DNA of 64,000 bases from Arthrobacter sp. AK04. GTDB taxonomy: Bacteria; Actinomycetota; Actinomycetes; Actinomycetales; Micrococcaceae. The notes under the pieces are model-generated. The model was not told where the DNA came from, ran no database searches, and saw nothing but the letters and a program-made list of their open reading frames with translations. The DNA is taken from the NCBI RefSeq assembly GCF_021129155.1, contig NZ_JAJOMC010000016.1, forward strand, positions 18,879 through 82,878, read 5' to 3'. Both the position numbers and the translations under genes were made by a program. Positions within the stretch are counted from its first letter, which is position 1, and each line of letters starts with the position of its first letter. Of this stretch, positions 37,636-46,805 are shown piece by piece.

Positions 37636-39102
37636 TTGGAGCACGTCAACGGAGACACCCTGGCAGGGGCCCGCAAGGTGATCGCGGTGCACATCAACTA
37701 CCCCAGCCGGGCAGCCCAGCGGGGGCGCACTCCGGCGCAGCCGTCCTACTTTCTGAAGCCGTCGTCGTCGCTCGCCCTCAGCGGCAGCGCTGTTGAACGG
37801 CCGGCGGGCTGTGAACTGCTCGGCTACGAGGGCGAGATTGCCCTGGTCATCGGCAAGGCCGCCCGGCGTGTCAGCCTTGAGGACGCCTGGAGCCACGTTG
37901 CCGCCGTGACCGCCAGCAACGATCTTGGCGTCTACGACCTCCGCTACGCGGACAAGGGTTCCAACCTGCGCTCCAAGGGCGGCGACGGGTTCACGCCGGT
38001 GGGCCCGGCACTGATCCCGGCAGACGCCGTCGACCCCTCCCGCCTGCGCCTCCGCACCTGGCACAACGGCCAGCTGGTCCAGGATGACACCACCGGGGAC
38101 CTGCTCTTCCCGTTCGGCCGGCTGGTGGCGGACCTTTCGCAGCTGCTCACGCTCGAAGAAGGGGACATCATCCTCACCGGCACTCCGGCGGGCGCGTCCG
38201 TGGCCAGGCCCGGCGATGTGCTGGAGGTGGAGGTGGGCACCGCTGACGGCAGCCTCACCACCGGCCGGCTGGTCACCCGGGTGGAGGAAGGCACGACGCC
38301 GTTCGCGGACTTTGGTGCCGGCCCCAAAGTTGATGACCTGCAAAGGGAGGAGGCGTGGGGTTCGCGCGAGGCTGCGGGGTTGGCTGCCCCTGCCAGCGTC
38401 CTTACCCATGAGCTGAAAGCCAAGCTGGAGTCCGTGGCCACGGCCACCCTGTCCTCGCAGCTGCGCAAGCGCGGCCTCAACAACGTGAGCATTGACGGCC
38501 TGCAGGCCACCCGGCCTGACCGCCGCGTGGTGGGCCTGGCCCGGACCCTGCGCTACGTGCCCAACCGGGAGGACCTCTTCAAGACCCACGGCGGCGGCTT
38601 CAACGCCCAGAAACGGGCCATCGACTCCGTGAACGAGGGCGAGATCCTGGTCATGGAGGCGCGCGGCGAAAAGGGCACCGGAACCGTGGGCGACATCCTG
38701 GCCTTGCGTGCCCAGGTCCGCGGCGCCGCAGCGATCATTACCGACGGCGGCGTCCGCGACTCCACCGCCGTTGCCGGGCTGGAGATGCCCACCTACTTCG
38801 CCAACCCGCACCCCGCGGTGCTGGGCCGCCGCCATATCCCCTGGGACACGGACATCACCATCGCCTGCGGCGGCGCCACCGTCCAGCCCGGGGACATCAT
38901 CGTGGCCGACTCCGACGGCATCCTGGTGATCCCGCCGGCCATCGCCGAAGAACTCGTGGATGACTGCATCCTGCAGGAACAGGAAGAAGCCTTCATCTTC
39001 GAGATGGTCAAGCAGGGCAACAGCGTGGACGGCCTCTACCCGATGAACGCCGAGTGGCAGGCACGGTATGAGGAGTGGAAAGCAGGCAAGGCCAATGGCT
39101 GA
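37636..39102 (+). CDS. Fumarylacetoacetate-hydrolase domain fused to RraA-like aldolase/decarboxylase domain
   Basis: A 488-residue fusion. Residues about 1-230 are an FAH-family domain: YEGEIALVIGKAARRV supplies the Glu pair, ASNDLGVYDLRYADKG and DIILTGTPAG follow. Residues about 255-488 are an RraA/HMG-aldolase-like domain with GTVGDILALRAQVRGAAAII and TDGGVRDSTAVAG, containing the metal-binding Arg-Asp. In the homoprotocatechuate path HpaG has two FAH domains for isomerisation and decarboxylation; here the second is RraA-like. The start is TTG at 37636 with AGGAG five bases upstream. The dimethylmenaquinone methyltransferase name sometimes given to RraA proteins does not apply. Confidence 0.85.
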   Translation: MEHVNGDTLAGARKVIAVHINYPSRAAQRGRTPAQPSYFLKPSSSLALSGSAVERPAGCELLGYEGEIALVIGKAARRVSLEDAWSHVAAVTASNDLGVYDLRYADKGSNLRSKGGDGFTPVGPALIPADAVDPSRLRLRTWHNGQLVQDDTTGDLLFPFGRLVADLSQLLTLEEGDIILTGTPAGASVARPGDVLEVEVGTADGSLTTGRLVTRVEEGTTPFADFGAGPKVDDLQREEAWGSREAAGLAAPASVLTHELKAKLESVATATLSSQLRKRGLNNVSIDGLQATRPDRRVVGLARTLRYVPNREDLFKTHGGGFNAQKRAIDSVNEGEILVMEARGEKGTGTVGDILALRAQVRGAAAIITDGGVRDSTAVAGLEMPTYFANPHPAVLGRRHIPWDTDITIACGGATVQPGDIIVADSDGILVIPPAIAEELVDDCILQEQEEAFIFEMVKQGNSVDGLYPMNAEWQARYEEWKAGKANG

Positions 39103-39757
39103 AACAGTACTGGCCGCAGGCAGCAAGTCCCAACAGGCCTACGAAGCGGTGAAGGCCCGGATCGTGGAGGGCACCTACTCCCCCGGCTACAGGCTGGTCC
39201 TGGGGAGCATCGCCAAGGACCTCGGGGTCAGTGTGGTTCCGGTCCGGGAAGCCATCCGGCGGCTGGAGGCAGAGGGGCTGGTTACGTTTGAACGGAACGT
39301 CGGCGCCACCGTGGCCGGGATCGATCCCACCGAATACCTCTACACGATGCAGACCCTGAGCATCGTGGAGGGTGCCGCCACCGCGCTGTCCGCTCCCCTG
39401 ATCGATGCGGTGGCCATTGCCCGTGCCCGGGCCGTGAACGAGGAGATGCGTGAATGCCTCAACCACTTTGACCCCGTCAGGTTCACCAGGCTCAACCAGG
39501 ATTTCCACAGCATCCTGTTCGAACACTGCCCCAACCCGCACATCCTGGATTTGGTCCACCGCGGCTGGAACCGGCTGGCAGCACTGCGGTCCTCCACCTT
39601 CCGTTTTGTCCCGGGCCGCGCCCATGAATCGGTGAACGAGCACGAGGCGCTGCTCCAGCTCATCGAGTCCGGAGCCACCGCCGACGAGATCGAAAAAGCC
39701 GCGCGGCTCCACCGCTCCGCCACCCTGGACGCCTACCTGGCACAAAGCAAGCAGTAA
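39095..39757 (+). CDS. GntR-family (FCD) transcriptional regulator
   Basis: A 220-residue protein. The N-terminal winged HTH contains AYEAVKARIVEGTYSPGYRL and VSVVPVREAIRRLEAEGLVTF. A C-terminal FCD all-helical ligand domain has metal-binding type residues in LNQDFHSILFEHCPN and VNEHEALLQLI. Its ATG overlaps the end of the FAH-RraA gene by eight bases. It very likely binds the ATCGTATACGAT palindrome at 37601 and derepresses the operon in response to an aromatic or ring-cleavage intermediate. Confidence 0.92.
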   Translation: MAETVLAAGSKSQQAYEAVKARIVEGTYSPGYRLVLGSIAKDLGVSVVPVREAIRRLEAEGLVTFERNVGATVAGIDPTEYLYTMQTLSIVEGAATALSAPLIDAVAIARARAVNEEMRECLNHFDPVRFTRLNQDFHSILFEHCPNPHILDLVHRGWNRLAALRSSTFRFVPGRAHESVNEHEALLQLIESGATADEIEKAARLHRSATLDAYLAQSKQ

Positions 39758-39776
39758 ACGTACAAGTTAGGACTCA

Positions 39777-41321
39777 ATGATGACGTCTCCCGTAGGAAGC
39801 CCCAGCACCCATTACGTGCCGCAGGACCTCCCCACCCACATCCAGCACTACATCAACGGGAAGTTCGTTGACTCCGTGGGCGGGGCGACCTTCGATGTCC
39901 TGGATCCGGTGTCCAACAGGAACTACGCCACCGCCGCGGCAGGCCAGAAGGAGGACATCGACCTCGCCGTCGCCGCCGCCCGCGAGGCCTTTGTCAACGG
40001 CCCGTGGCCCCGGATGAAGCCCCGCGAACGCGCCCGGGTGCTGAACAGGATCGCCGACGCCGTCGAGGCGCAGGAAGCCCGGCTTGCGGAGCTCGAAACC
40101 TTTGACACCGGCCTGCCCATTACGCAGGCCAAGGGCCAGGCCCTGCGGGCCGCGGAGAACTTCCGCTTTTTCGCGGACCTGATCGTGGCCCAGTTCGACG
40201 ACGCCATGAAGGTCCCCGGCTCGCAGATCAACTACGTGAACCGGAAGCCGATCGGCGTCGCCGGGTTGATCACCCCTTGGAACACGCCGTTCATGCTCGA
40301 GTCCTGGAAGCTGGCACCGGCCCTGGCCACCGGCAACACCGTGGTCCTCAAACCGGCCGAGTTCACCCCGCTCTCGGCATCGCTGTGGGCCACCATCTTC
40401 AAGGACGCAGGCCTGCCCGACGGCGTCTTCAACCTGGTCAACGGACTGGGCGAGGAAGCCGGCGACGCCCTGGTCAAGCACCCGGACGTGCCGCTGATCT
40501 CCTTCACCGGCGAGACCACCACCGGCCAGACCATCTTCCGGAACGCGGCTGAGAACCTTAAGGGCCTGTCCATGGAGCTCGGCGGCAAGTCCCCCTGCGT
40601 GGTGTTTGCCGACGCCGACCTGGACGCTGCCATTGATTCCGCGTTGTTCGGCGTCTTCTCCCTCAACGGCGAGCGCTGCACCGCCGGCTCCCGCATCCTG
40701 GTGGAGCGCGCGATCTACGACGAATTCTGCGAAAAGTACGCCGCCCGTGCCAAGAACATCGTGGTGGGCGATCCGCACGACCCCAAAACCGAGGTGGGTG
40801 CCCTGGTCCACCCGGAGCACTACGAAAAGGTGGCCTCGTACGTGGAGATCGGCAAGTCCGAAGGCCGTCTCCTGGCGGGCGGCGGCCGCCCCGACCACCT
40901 GCCCGAAGGCAACTACATCGCACCCACCGTGTTTGCCGACGTCGCACCCGATGCGCGGATCTTCCAGGAGGAAATCTTCGGACCCGTCGTGGCCATCACC
41001 CCGTTCGACAACGACGACGAGGCCCTCGCCCTGGCCAACAACACCAAGTACGGGCTGGCGGCCTACATCTGGACGCAGAACCTGACCCGGGCGCACAACT
41101 TCTCCCAGAACGTCGAAGCCGGCATGGTGTGGCTGAACAGCCACAACGTCCGTGACCTGCGCACCCCGTTCGGCGGCGTCAAGGCCTCAGGCCTGGGCCA
41201 CGAGGGCGGCTACCGCTCCATCGACTTCTACACCGACCAGCAGGCTGTGCACATCACCCTCGGCACCGTCCACACCCCAAAGTTCGGCAGCATCGAGGAC
41301 TCCGCCGCCAACGAAGGCTGA
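39777..41321 (+). CDS. hpaE: 5-carboxymethyl-2-hydroxymuconate semialdehyde dehydrogenase
   Basis: A 514-residue aldehyde dehydrogenase. It has the catalytic Glu in MELGGKSPCVVF, the nucleophile Cys in NGERCTAGSRIL, the oxyanion Asn in ITPWNTPFML, and PFGGVKASGLGHEGG at the C-terminus. In the HPA meta path it oxidises CHMS to the dicarboxylate. Assignment as HpaE rests on sequence resemblance plus its place directly before hpaD. ATG 39777 and 39780 are adjacent alternatives. Confidence 0.88.
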   Translation: MMTSPVGSPSTHYVPQDLPTHIQHYINGKFVDSVGGATFDVLDPVSNRNYATAAAGQKEDIDLAVAAAREAFVNGPWPRMKPRERARVLNRIADAVEAQEARLAELETFDTGLPITQAKGQALRAAENFRFFADLIVAQFDDAMKVPGSQINYVNRKPIGVAGLITPWNTPFMLESWKLAPALATGNTVVLKPAEFTPLSASLWATIFKDAGLPDGVFNLVNGLGEEAGDALVKHPDVPLISFTGETTTGQTIFRNAAENLKGLSMELGGKSPCVVFADADLDAAIDSALFGVFSLNGERCTAGSRILVERAIYDEFCEKYAARAKNIVVGDPHDPKTEVGALVHPEHYEKVASYVEIGKSEGRLLAGGGRPDHLPEGNYIAPTVFADVAPDARIFQEEIFGPVVAITPFDNDDEALALANNTKYGLAAYIWTQNLTRAHNFSQNVEAGMVWLNSHNVRDLRTPFGGVKASGLGHEGGYRSIDFYTDQQAVHITLGTVHTPKFGSIEDSAANEG

Positions 41322-41389
41322 GCGCCCGCACCCACGCCAGCCCACCGGCGTCGTCCGTTCCAAAAACCTTTCAAAGAAGAGAGACCATC

Positions 41390-42475
41390 ATGACCAACTT
41401 CGTTCCCACCCCCTCTGTCCCGGCACCGGACATTGTCCGCTGCGCCTACATGGAAGTCGTGGTCACGGACCTCGCCAAGTCCCGCGCCTTCTACGTGGAC
41501 ATGCTCGGCCTGCACGTCACCGAGGAGGACGACAACGCGATCTACCTGCGGACCCTCGAGGAGTTCATCCACCACAACCTGGTGCTGCGCAAGGGACCAG
41601 TCGCCGCCGTGGCAGCATTCGCCTACCGGGTGAAGTCCCCCGCCGAGGTGGACGCCGCCGAGGCGTATTACAAGGAACTGGGCTGCCGCACCGAGCGCCG
41701 CAAGGAAGGCTTCACCAAGGGGGTGGGCGACTCCGTCCGCGTGGAGGATCCGCTGGGCTTCCCATATGAGTTCTTCTACGAGGTGGAGCACGTGGAGCGC
41801 CTCACCCAGCGCTACGATCTCTACTCCGCCGGCGAACTGGTCCGCCTGGACCACTTTAACCAGGTCACCCCGGACGTCCCCCGCGGCCGCAAGTACCTGG
41901 AGGACCTGGGCTTCCGCGTCTCCGAGGACATCCAGGATTCCGACGGCGTCACGTACGCCGCGTGGATGCACCGCAAGCAGACGGTCCACGACACCGCCCT
42001 GACCGGCGGCAACGGCCCCCGGATGCACCACATCGCGTTTGCCACGCATGAGAAGCACAACATCATCCAGATCTGCGACAAGATGGGCGCCCTGCGCATC
42101 AGCGACAGGATTGAGCGCGGGCCCGGCCGGCACGGGGTGTCCAACGCGTTCTACCTGTACATCCTGGATCCTGACGGCCACCGTGTGGAGATCTACACCC
42201 AGGACTACTACACCGGAGATCCGGACAACCCCACCATCACCTGGGATGTGCACGACAACCAGCGCCGCGACTGGTGGGGCAACCCGGTGGTCCCGTCCTG
42301 GTACACCGAGGCCTCCCTGGTCCTGGACCTGGACGGCAACCCGCAGCCCGTCATCGAGCGCGAGGAAAAATCGGAGATGGCCGTCACGGTGGGCGCCGAC
42401 GGCTTCTCCTACACCCGCAAGGATGGAGCTCCTGAAGAGGACCGGACCGGCTTCAAGCTTGGGGCGCAGCTGTAG
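41390..42475 (+). CDS. hpaD: Homoprotocatechuate 2,3-dioxygenase (vicinal oxygen chelate type)
   Basis: A 361-residue extradiol dioxygenase like those of Brevibacterium (Fe) and Arthrobacter MndD (Mn). The metal triad is visible as His in RLDHFNQV, His in RMHHIAFAT and Glu in HRVEIYTQDYY, with the C-terminal lid TGDPDNPTITWDVHDNQRRDWWGN. It cleaves 3,4-dihydroxyphenylacetate to CHMS. Which metal it uses is not decided by these ligands. The start follows AAGAAGAGAG, and the hpaH ATG follows the stop by two bases. Confidence 0.93.
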   Translation: MTNFVPTPSVPAPDIVRCAYMEVVVTDLAKSRAFYVDMLGLHVTEEDDNAIYLRTLEEFIHHNLVLRKGPVAAVAAFAYRVKSPAEVDAAEAYYKELGCRTERRKEGFTKGVGDSVRVEDPLGFPYEFFYEVEHVERLTQRYDLYSAGELVRLDHFNQVTPDVPRGRKYLEDLGFRVSEDIQDSDGVTYAAWMHRKQTVHDTALTGGNGPRMHHIAFATHEKHNIIQICDKMGALRISDRIERGPGRHGVSNAFYLYILDPDGHRVEIYTQDYYTGDPDNPTITWDVHDNQRRDWWGNPVVPSWYTEASLVLDLDGNPQPVIEREEKSEMAVTVGADGFSYTRKDGAPEEDRTGFKLGAQL

Positions 42476-42477
42476 CC

Positions 42478-43263
42478 ATGCTGGATGACAAGACGATCGA
42501 GGCCATCGCGGACGAGCTGGTGGAGGCCGGCCGGAACCGGAAGCCCGTTCCGCGCCTGACGGCCCGGTACCCGGAGATGACCGTGGAGGACTCCTACGCG
42601 GTGCAGCAGTTGTGGCGGCGGCGGAACGAGGAAGCCGGCCGGACCCTGGTGGGGCGCAAGATCGGCCTGACGTCCAAGGCCATGCAGGCCGCTACCGGCA
42701 TCACCGAACCTGATTACGGCGCTATCTTCGATGACATGGTGCTGGAAACCGGGTGCTCGGTCGAGTGGGACCAGTACACCCACCCCCGGGTGGAGGTGGA
42801 GCTGGCGTTCGTGTTGAAGGACGGGTTGAAAGGCCCCGGTGTCACTCTCTTCGATGTCCTGAATGCCACCGACTACGTGGTTCCGGCCCTGGAGATCCTT
42901 GATTCGCGGATTGAGATGGAGGGCCGGACCATCGTGGACACCATCTCCGACAACGCCGCCATGGGCGCCATGGTGGTGGGCGGCCGTCCCGTCAAACCCG
43001 ACGCCGTGGACCTCCGCTGGGTTTCGGCCATCCTCTACAAGAACCAGACAGTGGAGGAAACCGGCGTCGCCGCCGGCGTCCTGGACCACCCCGCCAACGG
43101 CGTGCACTGGCTGGCCAACAAGATCGCCGCCCACGGGGATTCACTGCAGGCCGGGGACATCATCCTGGCAGGGTCCTTTACCCGCCCGCTCTGGGTGTAC
43201 AAAGGCGATACCGTGCACGCAGACTACGGACCCTTGGGGAGTGTGACATGCCATTTCGACTAG
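42478..43263 (+). CDS. hpaH: 2-oxo-hept-4-ene-1,7-dioate hydratase
   Basis: A 261-residue HpaH/MhpD-family hydratase. The metal-binding carboxylates lie in PDYGAIFDDMVL and HPRVEVELAFVLK, and GRKIGLTSKAMQAATGITEPD precedes them. VGGRPVKPDAVDLRWV and GASV-type hydrophobic ends fit the family. It hydrates the unsaturated C7 acid formed after decarboxylation. Its end overlaps the hpaI start by 16 bases, giving coupled expression. Confidence 0.92.
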   Translation: MLDDKTIEAIADELVEAGRNRKPVPRLTARYPEMTVEDSYAVQQLWRRRNEEAGRTLVGRKIGLTSKAMQAATGITEPDYGAIFDDMVLETGCSVEWDQYTHPRVEVELAFVLKDGLKGPGVTLFDVLNATDYVVPALEILDSRIEMEGRTIVDTISDNAAMGAMVVGGRPVKPDAVDLRWVSAILYKNQTVEETGVAAGVLDHPANGVHWLANKIAAHGDSLQAGDIILAGSFTRPLWVYKGDTVHADYGPLGSVTCHFD

Positions 43264-44078
43264 GGGACACCTTCCGGGATGCACTTGCTGCACAAAAGGG
43301 TAAAGCAGGCCGGCCGCTGGCAGGAATGTGGGTCTGCTCCGGCAGCCCGCTGATCGCCGAGCTCTGCGCCGGGTCCGGGCTGGACTGGCTGCTGGTGGAT
43401 GCCGAGCACAGCCCCAACGGACTCGAATCCATCCTGTCCCAGCTGCAGGCCATCCACGGCTACCCGGTCCAGGTGATGGTCCGCCCGCCCGTGAACGACC
43501 CCGTGGTGATCAAGCAGTACCTGGACCTTGGCGTGCAGAACCTGCTCGTCCCCATGGTGAACTCGGTTGCCGAGGCGGAGGCTGCGGTGGCAGCAACCCG
43601 CTACCCGCCGCACGGCGTGCGGGGCGTGGGTTCTGCGCTGGCCCGGGCCGCGCGCTGGAACCGGGTGCCGGACTACCTGGCCCGCGCCAGTGAGACCATC
43701 AGTGTCACGGTGCAGATCGAATCGACGGCGGCGGTGGACGCGGTGGAGGACATCCTGAAGGTGGACGGCGTGGACGCCATCTTTGTCGGCCCGTCGGACC
43801 TTGCCGCCTCCATGGGCCTGCTGGGACAGCAGGAACACCCCGAGGTGCGCGCCGCCGTCGAACACTGCCTTGCCGCCGCCAAAGCTGCCGGCAAGCCCGC
43901 CGGCGTCAACGCCTTCAATCCGGATACTGCCCGGCACTATCTCGACGCCGGGGCCAACTTCATCCTGGTGGGCGCCGACGTCGCGCTCCTGGCGAGGGGT
44001 TCCGAAGCCCTCGCCGCTCGGTACGTCCAGGCGGCGAACACCAAGCCGGCCGACGGCGGCGCACCCGCCAGCTACTGA
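43248..44078 (+). CDS. hpaI: 4-hydroxy-2-oxoheptanedioate aldolase
   Basis: A 276-residue class II HpaI aldolase. The catalytic His is in LLVDAEHSPNG, the substrate Arg in QVMVRPPVND, the metal Glu in VQIESTAAVDAV and the metal Asp in GVDAIFVGPSDLAASMG. It splits the C7 hydroxy-oxo acid into pyruvate and succinate semialdehyde and is the last gene of the operon. A hairpin terminator follows 16 bases after the stop. Confidence 0.93.
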   Translation: MPFRLGDTFRDALAAQKGKAGRPLAGMWVCSGSPLIAELCAGSGLDWLLVDAEHSPNGLESILSQLQAIHGYPVQVMVRPPVNDPVVIKQYLDLGVQNLLVPMVNSVAEAEAAVAATRYPPHGVRGVGSALARAARWNRVPDYLARASETISVTVQIESTAAVDAVEDILKVDGVDAIFVGPSDLAASMGLLGQQEHPEVRAAVEHCLAAAKAAGKPAGVNAFNPDTARHYLDAGANFILVGADVALLARGSEALAARYVQAANTKPADGGAPASY

Positions 44079-44093
44079 CTTAAACACAAAGGA

Positions 44094-44132
44094 CCGCGCC
44101 GGGGCAGTTTGGGGGACCTGCCCGCGGCGCGG
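44094..44132 (+). terminator. Hairpin terminator after hpaI
   Basis: CCGCGCCGGGGCAG pairs with CTGCCCGCGGCGCGG (one-base bulge) around a ten-base loop. It lies between the hpaI stop (44078) and the convergent cstR stop (44152) and could serve both. Confidence 0.72.
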
Positions 44133-44151
44133 GGTCTGTTGTTCCGCCTGG

Positions 44152-44503
<352 letters not shown>

Positions 44504-44531
44504 TCATCCTTCCCCTATCGAGAGGCCAGCA

Positions 44532-45155
44532 ATGACTTCCCCTTCCACGGCACCCACTGTTACTGCACTCGCCCCTGAAACCCTCCAGTCCTGGTTCAAA
44601 GAGCACCAGGACCTCGTGGTGCTCGATGTGCGTTCGGCCGCTGAGTTCGAGTCCATGCATATCCGCGGCTCCTACAACGTCCCGCTGCCGCTTTTGTCCG
44701 AGCACACCGACGAGCTCGCTGCCCGGCTGGGTTCCCGTGTTGTCCTGGTCTGCCAGTCCGGTGTGCGCGCCGAGCAGGCCCGCCAGCGCCTTGCCAAGGC
44801 CGGGATCGAGACCGCCTACGTCCTGACCGGCGGCGCGCCCGATTTCGCCGCTGCCGGCGGTGACGTGGTCAAGGGCAAGGACCGCTGGGATCTCGAGCGG
44901 CAGGTCCGCCTGGTGGCCGGGTCCCTGGTGGTCCTGGGCCTGGCCGGCGGCAAGTTCGTCTCCCCCAAGATCCGGACCCTCGCCGGGGTCATCGGCACGG
45001 GCCTGACCTTCTCCGCAGCCACCAACACCTGCGCCATGGGCCAGGCGATCTCGGCCATGCCGTGGAACAAGGCCGCCAAGGAGCCCACCCGCGAAAGCGC
45101 CATCCTCGCCCTGCCCGTCAACACCGAGGTGAACGCCGAGGCCAAGGCATCATGA
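44532..45155 (+). CDS. Membrane-anchored rhodanese (YgaP-like, DUF2892)
   Basis: A 207-residue protein. The N-terminal rhodanese domain (about residues 15-115) has active Cys in VLVCQSGVRAEQA. A C-terminal part has two hydrophobic helices (LVAGSLVVLGLAGG and LAGVIGTGLTFSAATNTCAMG) that match the DUF2892 pair of YgaP. It likely transfers sulfane sulfur at the membrane. It is the first gene after the CstR operators, and its stop overlaps the TauE gene start (ATGA). Confidence 0.9.
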   Translation: MTSPSTAPTVTALAPETLQSWFKEHQDLVVLDVRSAAEFESMHIRGSYNVPLPLLSEHTDELAARLGSRVVLVCQSGVRAEQARQRLAKAGIETAYVLTGGAPDFAAAGGDVVKGKDRWDLERQVRLVAGSLVVLGLAGGKFVSPKIRTLAGVIGTGLTFSAATNTCAMGQAISAMPWNKAAKEPTRESAILALPVNTEVNAEAKAS

Positions 45156-46051
45156 CCGCCACCCTCATCCTGGTCCTGGCCCTCTCGGTGGTCATCGGAC
45201 TCTCGCTCGGCGTCCTGGGCGGCGGCGGATCAATCCTGACCGTCCCGATCCTGGTCTACGTGGCCGGGTTCGAGGCTAAGGAAGCCATCGCAGCGTCCCT
45301 GTTCGTCGTCGGCGTCACCTCCGCGGTCAGCGTGCTCAGCCACGCCCGGGAGGGAAGGGTGATGTGGCGCACCGGCCTGATCTTCGGCGCCGCCGGCATG
45401 GCCGGCGCGTTCGTCGGGGGCCTGCTGGGCGGGCACATCCCCGGTCAGATCCTCCTCATCGCCTTCGCCATCATGATGGTCGCCACCTCGGTTGCCATGC
45501 TCCGCGGCCGGAAGAAAAAGAACAACGACGGCGCCGCACCGGTCAAGCACGACCTGCCCCTGGGCCGGGTCCTGCTGGACGGCGCGGTCGTCGGGCTCAT
45601 CACCGGCCTGGTCGGCGCAGGCGGCGGGTTCCTCGTGGTCCCGGCCCTGGCATTGCTGGGCGGCCTGCCGATGTCCGTGGCCGTGGGCACCTCCCTGGTG
45701 GTCATCGCCATGAAGTCCTTCGCCGGACTCGCCGGATACCTCACCACCGTCCAGCTCGACTGGGGCATCACCCTCGGCGTCACGGCCGCCGCGATCGTTG
45801 GCAGCCTCATTGGCTCGAAGCTGGCCGGCCGGATCCCGGAAGCGGCACTGCGGAAGGCCTTCGGCTGGTTCGTCCTGGCCATGGGAACCTTCGTCCTCAT
45901 CCAGCAGGCCCCGGCTGACCTGCGCTGGCTCATCGCCGCCGGAATCGCAGCCCTCACCGCAGCCACCGCCGGCATCTGCTGGTTCTTCATCAGCTCCTGC
46001 CCCCTGCGCAACCGCACCGGCCGCCGCAGCAAAATCCCCTCACCCGCCTGA
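45152..46051 (+). CDS. TauE/SafE-family sulfite/sulfonate exporter
   Basis: A 299-residue membrane protein with two homologous halves of about four helices. GLSLGVLGGGGSILTVPILVYVAGF starts the first half and GLITGLVGAGGGFLVVPALALLGG the second. In cst operons this type exports sulfite or thiosulfate produced during persulfide oxidation. Its start overlaps the membrane rhodanese stop. The tail is Arg/Lys-rich. Confidence 0.9.
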   Translation: MTATLILVLALSVVIGLSLGVLGGGGSILTVPILVYVAGFEAKEAIAASLFVVGVTSAVSVLSHAREGRVMWRTGLIFGAAGMAGAFVGGLLGGHIPGQILLIAFAIMMVATSVAMLRGRKKKNNDGAAPVKHDLPLGRVLLDGAVVGLITGLVGAGGGFLVVPALALLGGLPMSVAVGTSLVVIAMKSFAGLAGYLTTVQLDWGITLGVTAAAIVGSLIGSKLAGRIPEAALRKAFGWFVLAMGTFVLIQQAPADLRWLIAAGIAALTAATAGICWFFISSCPLRNRTGRRSKIPSPA

Positions 46052-46076
46052 ACCCATCACCACCAAGGAGAACACC

Positions 46077-46418
46077 ATGGGCCTCATAAGCTCCCTGAAA
46101 AAAGCCTTCAGCAAGCCCTACACAACGGTCTCAGTAGCTGAGGCCAAGGACCTCCTGTCCTCAGGCGCCGCGCTGATCGATGTCCGCTCTGCCCAGGAAT
46201 GGCGCTCCGGACGGGCTCCCCAGGCGAAGCACATCCCGCTGGACCGGCTGCAGGCCAGCACCGCGGGAATCAACAAGAACAAGCCCGTGATCGCTGTCTG
46301 TGCCTCCGGGGTCCGCTCCGCGTCAGCGGCACGGCTCCTCGCCTCCCAGGGGTACCAGGCCTACTCCCTGCGCGGCGGCATGGGCGCCTGGCGCTCGGCC
46401 GGCGAGCCCGTCCGCTAG
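46077..46418 (+). CDS. Single-domain rhodanese
   Basis: A 113-residue cytosolic rhodanese. A basic N-terminal segment precedes the domain with LIDVRSAQEWRSG and active Cys in AVCASGVRSASAA. The loop CASGVR differs from the other four active loops in the operon, so substrate or partner preferences may differ. The ATG at 46077 has AAGGAG upstream; the long in-frame extension lies in the TauE gene. Confidence 0.9.
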   Translation: MGLISSLKKAFSKPYTTVSVAEAKDLLSSGAALIDVRSAQEWRSGRAPQAKHIPLDRLQASTAGINKNKPVIAVCASGVRSASAARLLASQGYQAYSLRGGMGAWRSAGEPVR

Positions 46419-46451
46419 CACCAGCACACAATCTTTCGAAGGAGAAACATC

Positions 46452-46748
46452 ATGGCTGAAATCACCATTACCGACGCCGAGCAGCGGCGCTCCAGCGCCC
46501 GCATCCTTGATGTCCGCGAGGACTTCGAGGTCGAGGAAGGCATGATCCCCGGGGCCCTGCACATCCCCATGGGCCAGCTGCAGGCACGCCTGTCCGAACT
46601 GGACCCCGCAGTCCCCGTCATCGCAGTCTGCCGCAGCGGCAACCGTTCAGCCCGCGTGGCCGACGCCCTCAACGGAGCCGGCTTCACCGCGGACACCATG
46701 GCCGGCGGCATGATCGCCTGGACCCGCGCCGGGCTCCCCACCACCTGA
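46452..46748 (+). CDS. Single-domain rhodanese
   Basis: A 98-residue compact rhodanese with ILDVREDFEVEEGMIPGALHIPM and active Cys in AVCRSGNRSARVA. The CRSGNRS loop is the common form of single-domain sulfurtransferases. GAAGGAG lies before the ATG. It is the third rhodanese gene-product of the operon and lies just before the thioredoxin gene, a likely reductant or acceptor. Confidence 0.9.
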   Translation: MAEITITDAEQRRSSARILDVREDFEVEEGMIPGALHIPMGQLQARLSELDPAVPVIAVCRSGNRSARVADALNGAGFTADTMAGGMIAWTRAGLPTT

Positions 46749-46805
46749 CACTTACCGCCCGGCGCACACGCGCACCAAGACAACCCCCGAAAGGAACGAA
46801 AGACG

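Noticed and set aside
37636..39102. Annotating the RraA half as dimethylmenaquinone methyltransferase
   Set aside because: That name is a historical error for the RraA fold; the visible GGVRD motif is that of aldolase/decarboxylase relatives and no SAM-binding motif is present.
35512..39126. A 1204-codon open frame on the minus strand
   Set aside because: Only 35512-37419 encodes the monooxygenase; the rest is antisense to the FAH-RraA gene and lacks domain similarity. A GTG with a strong ribosome site starts the real gene.
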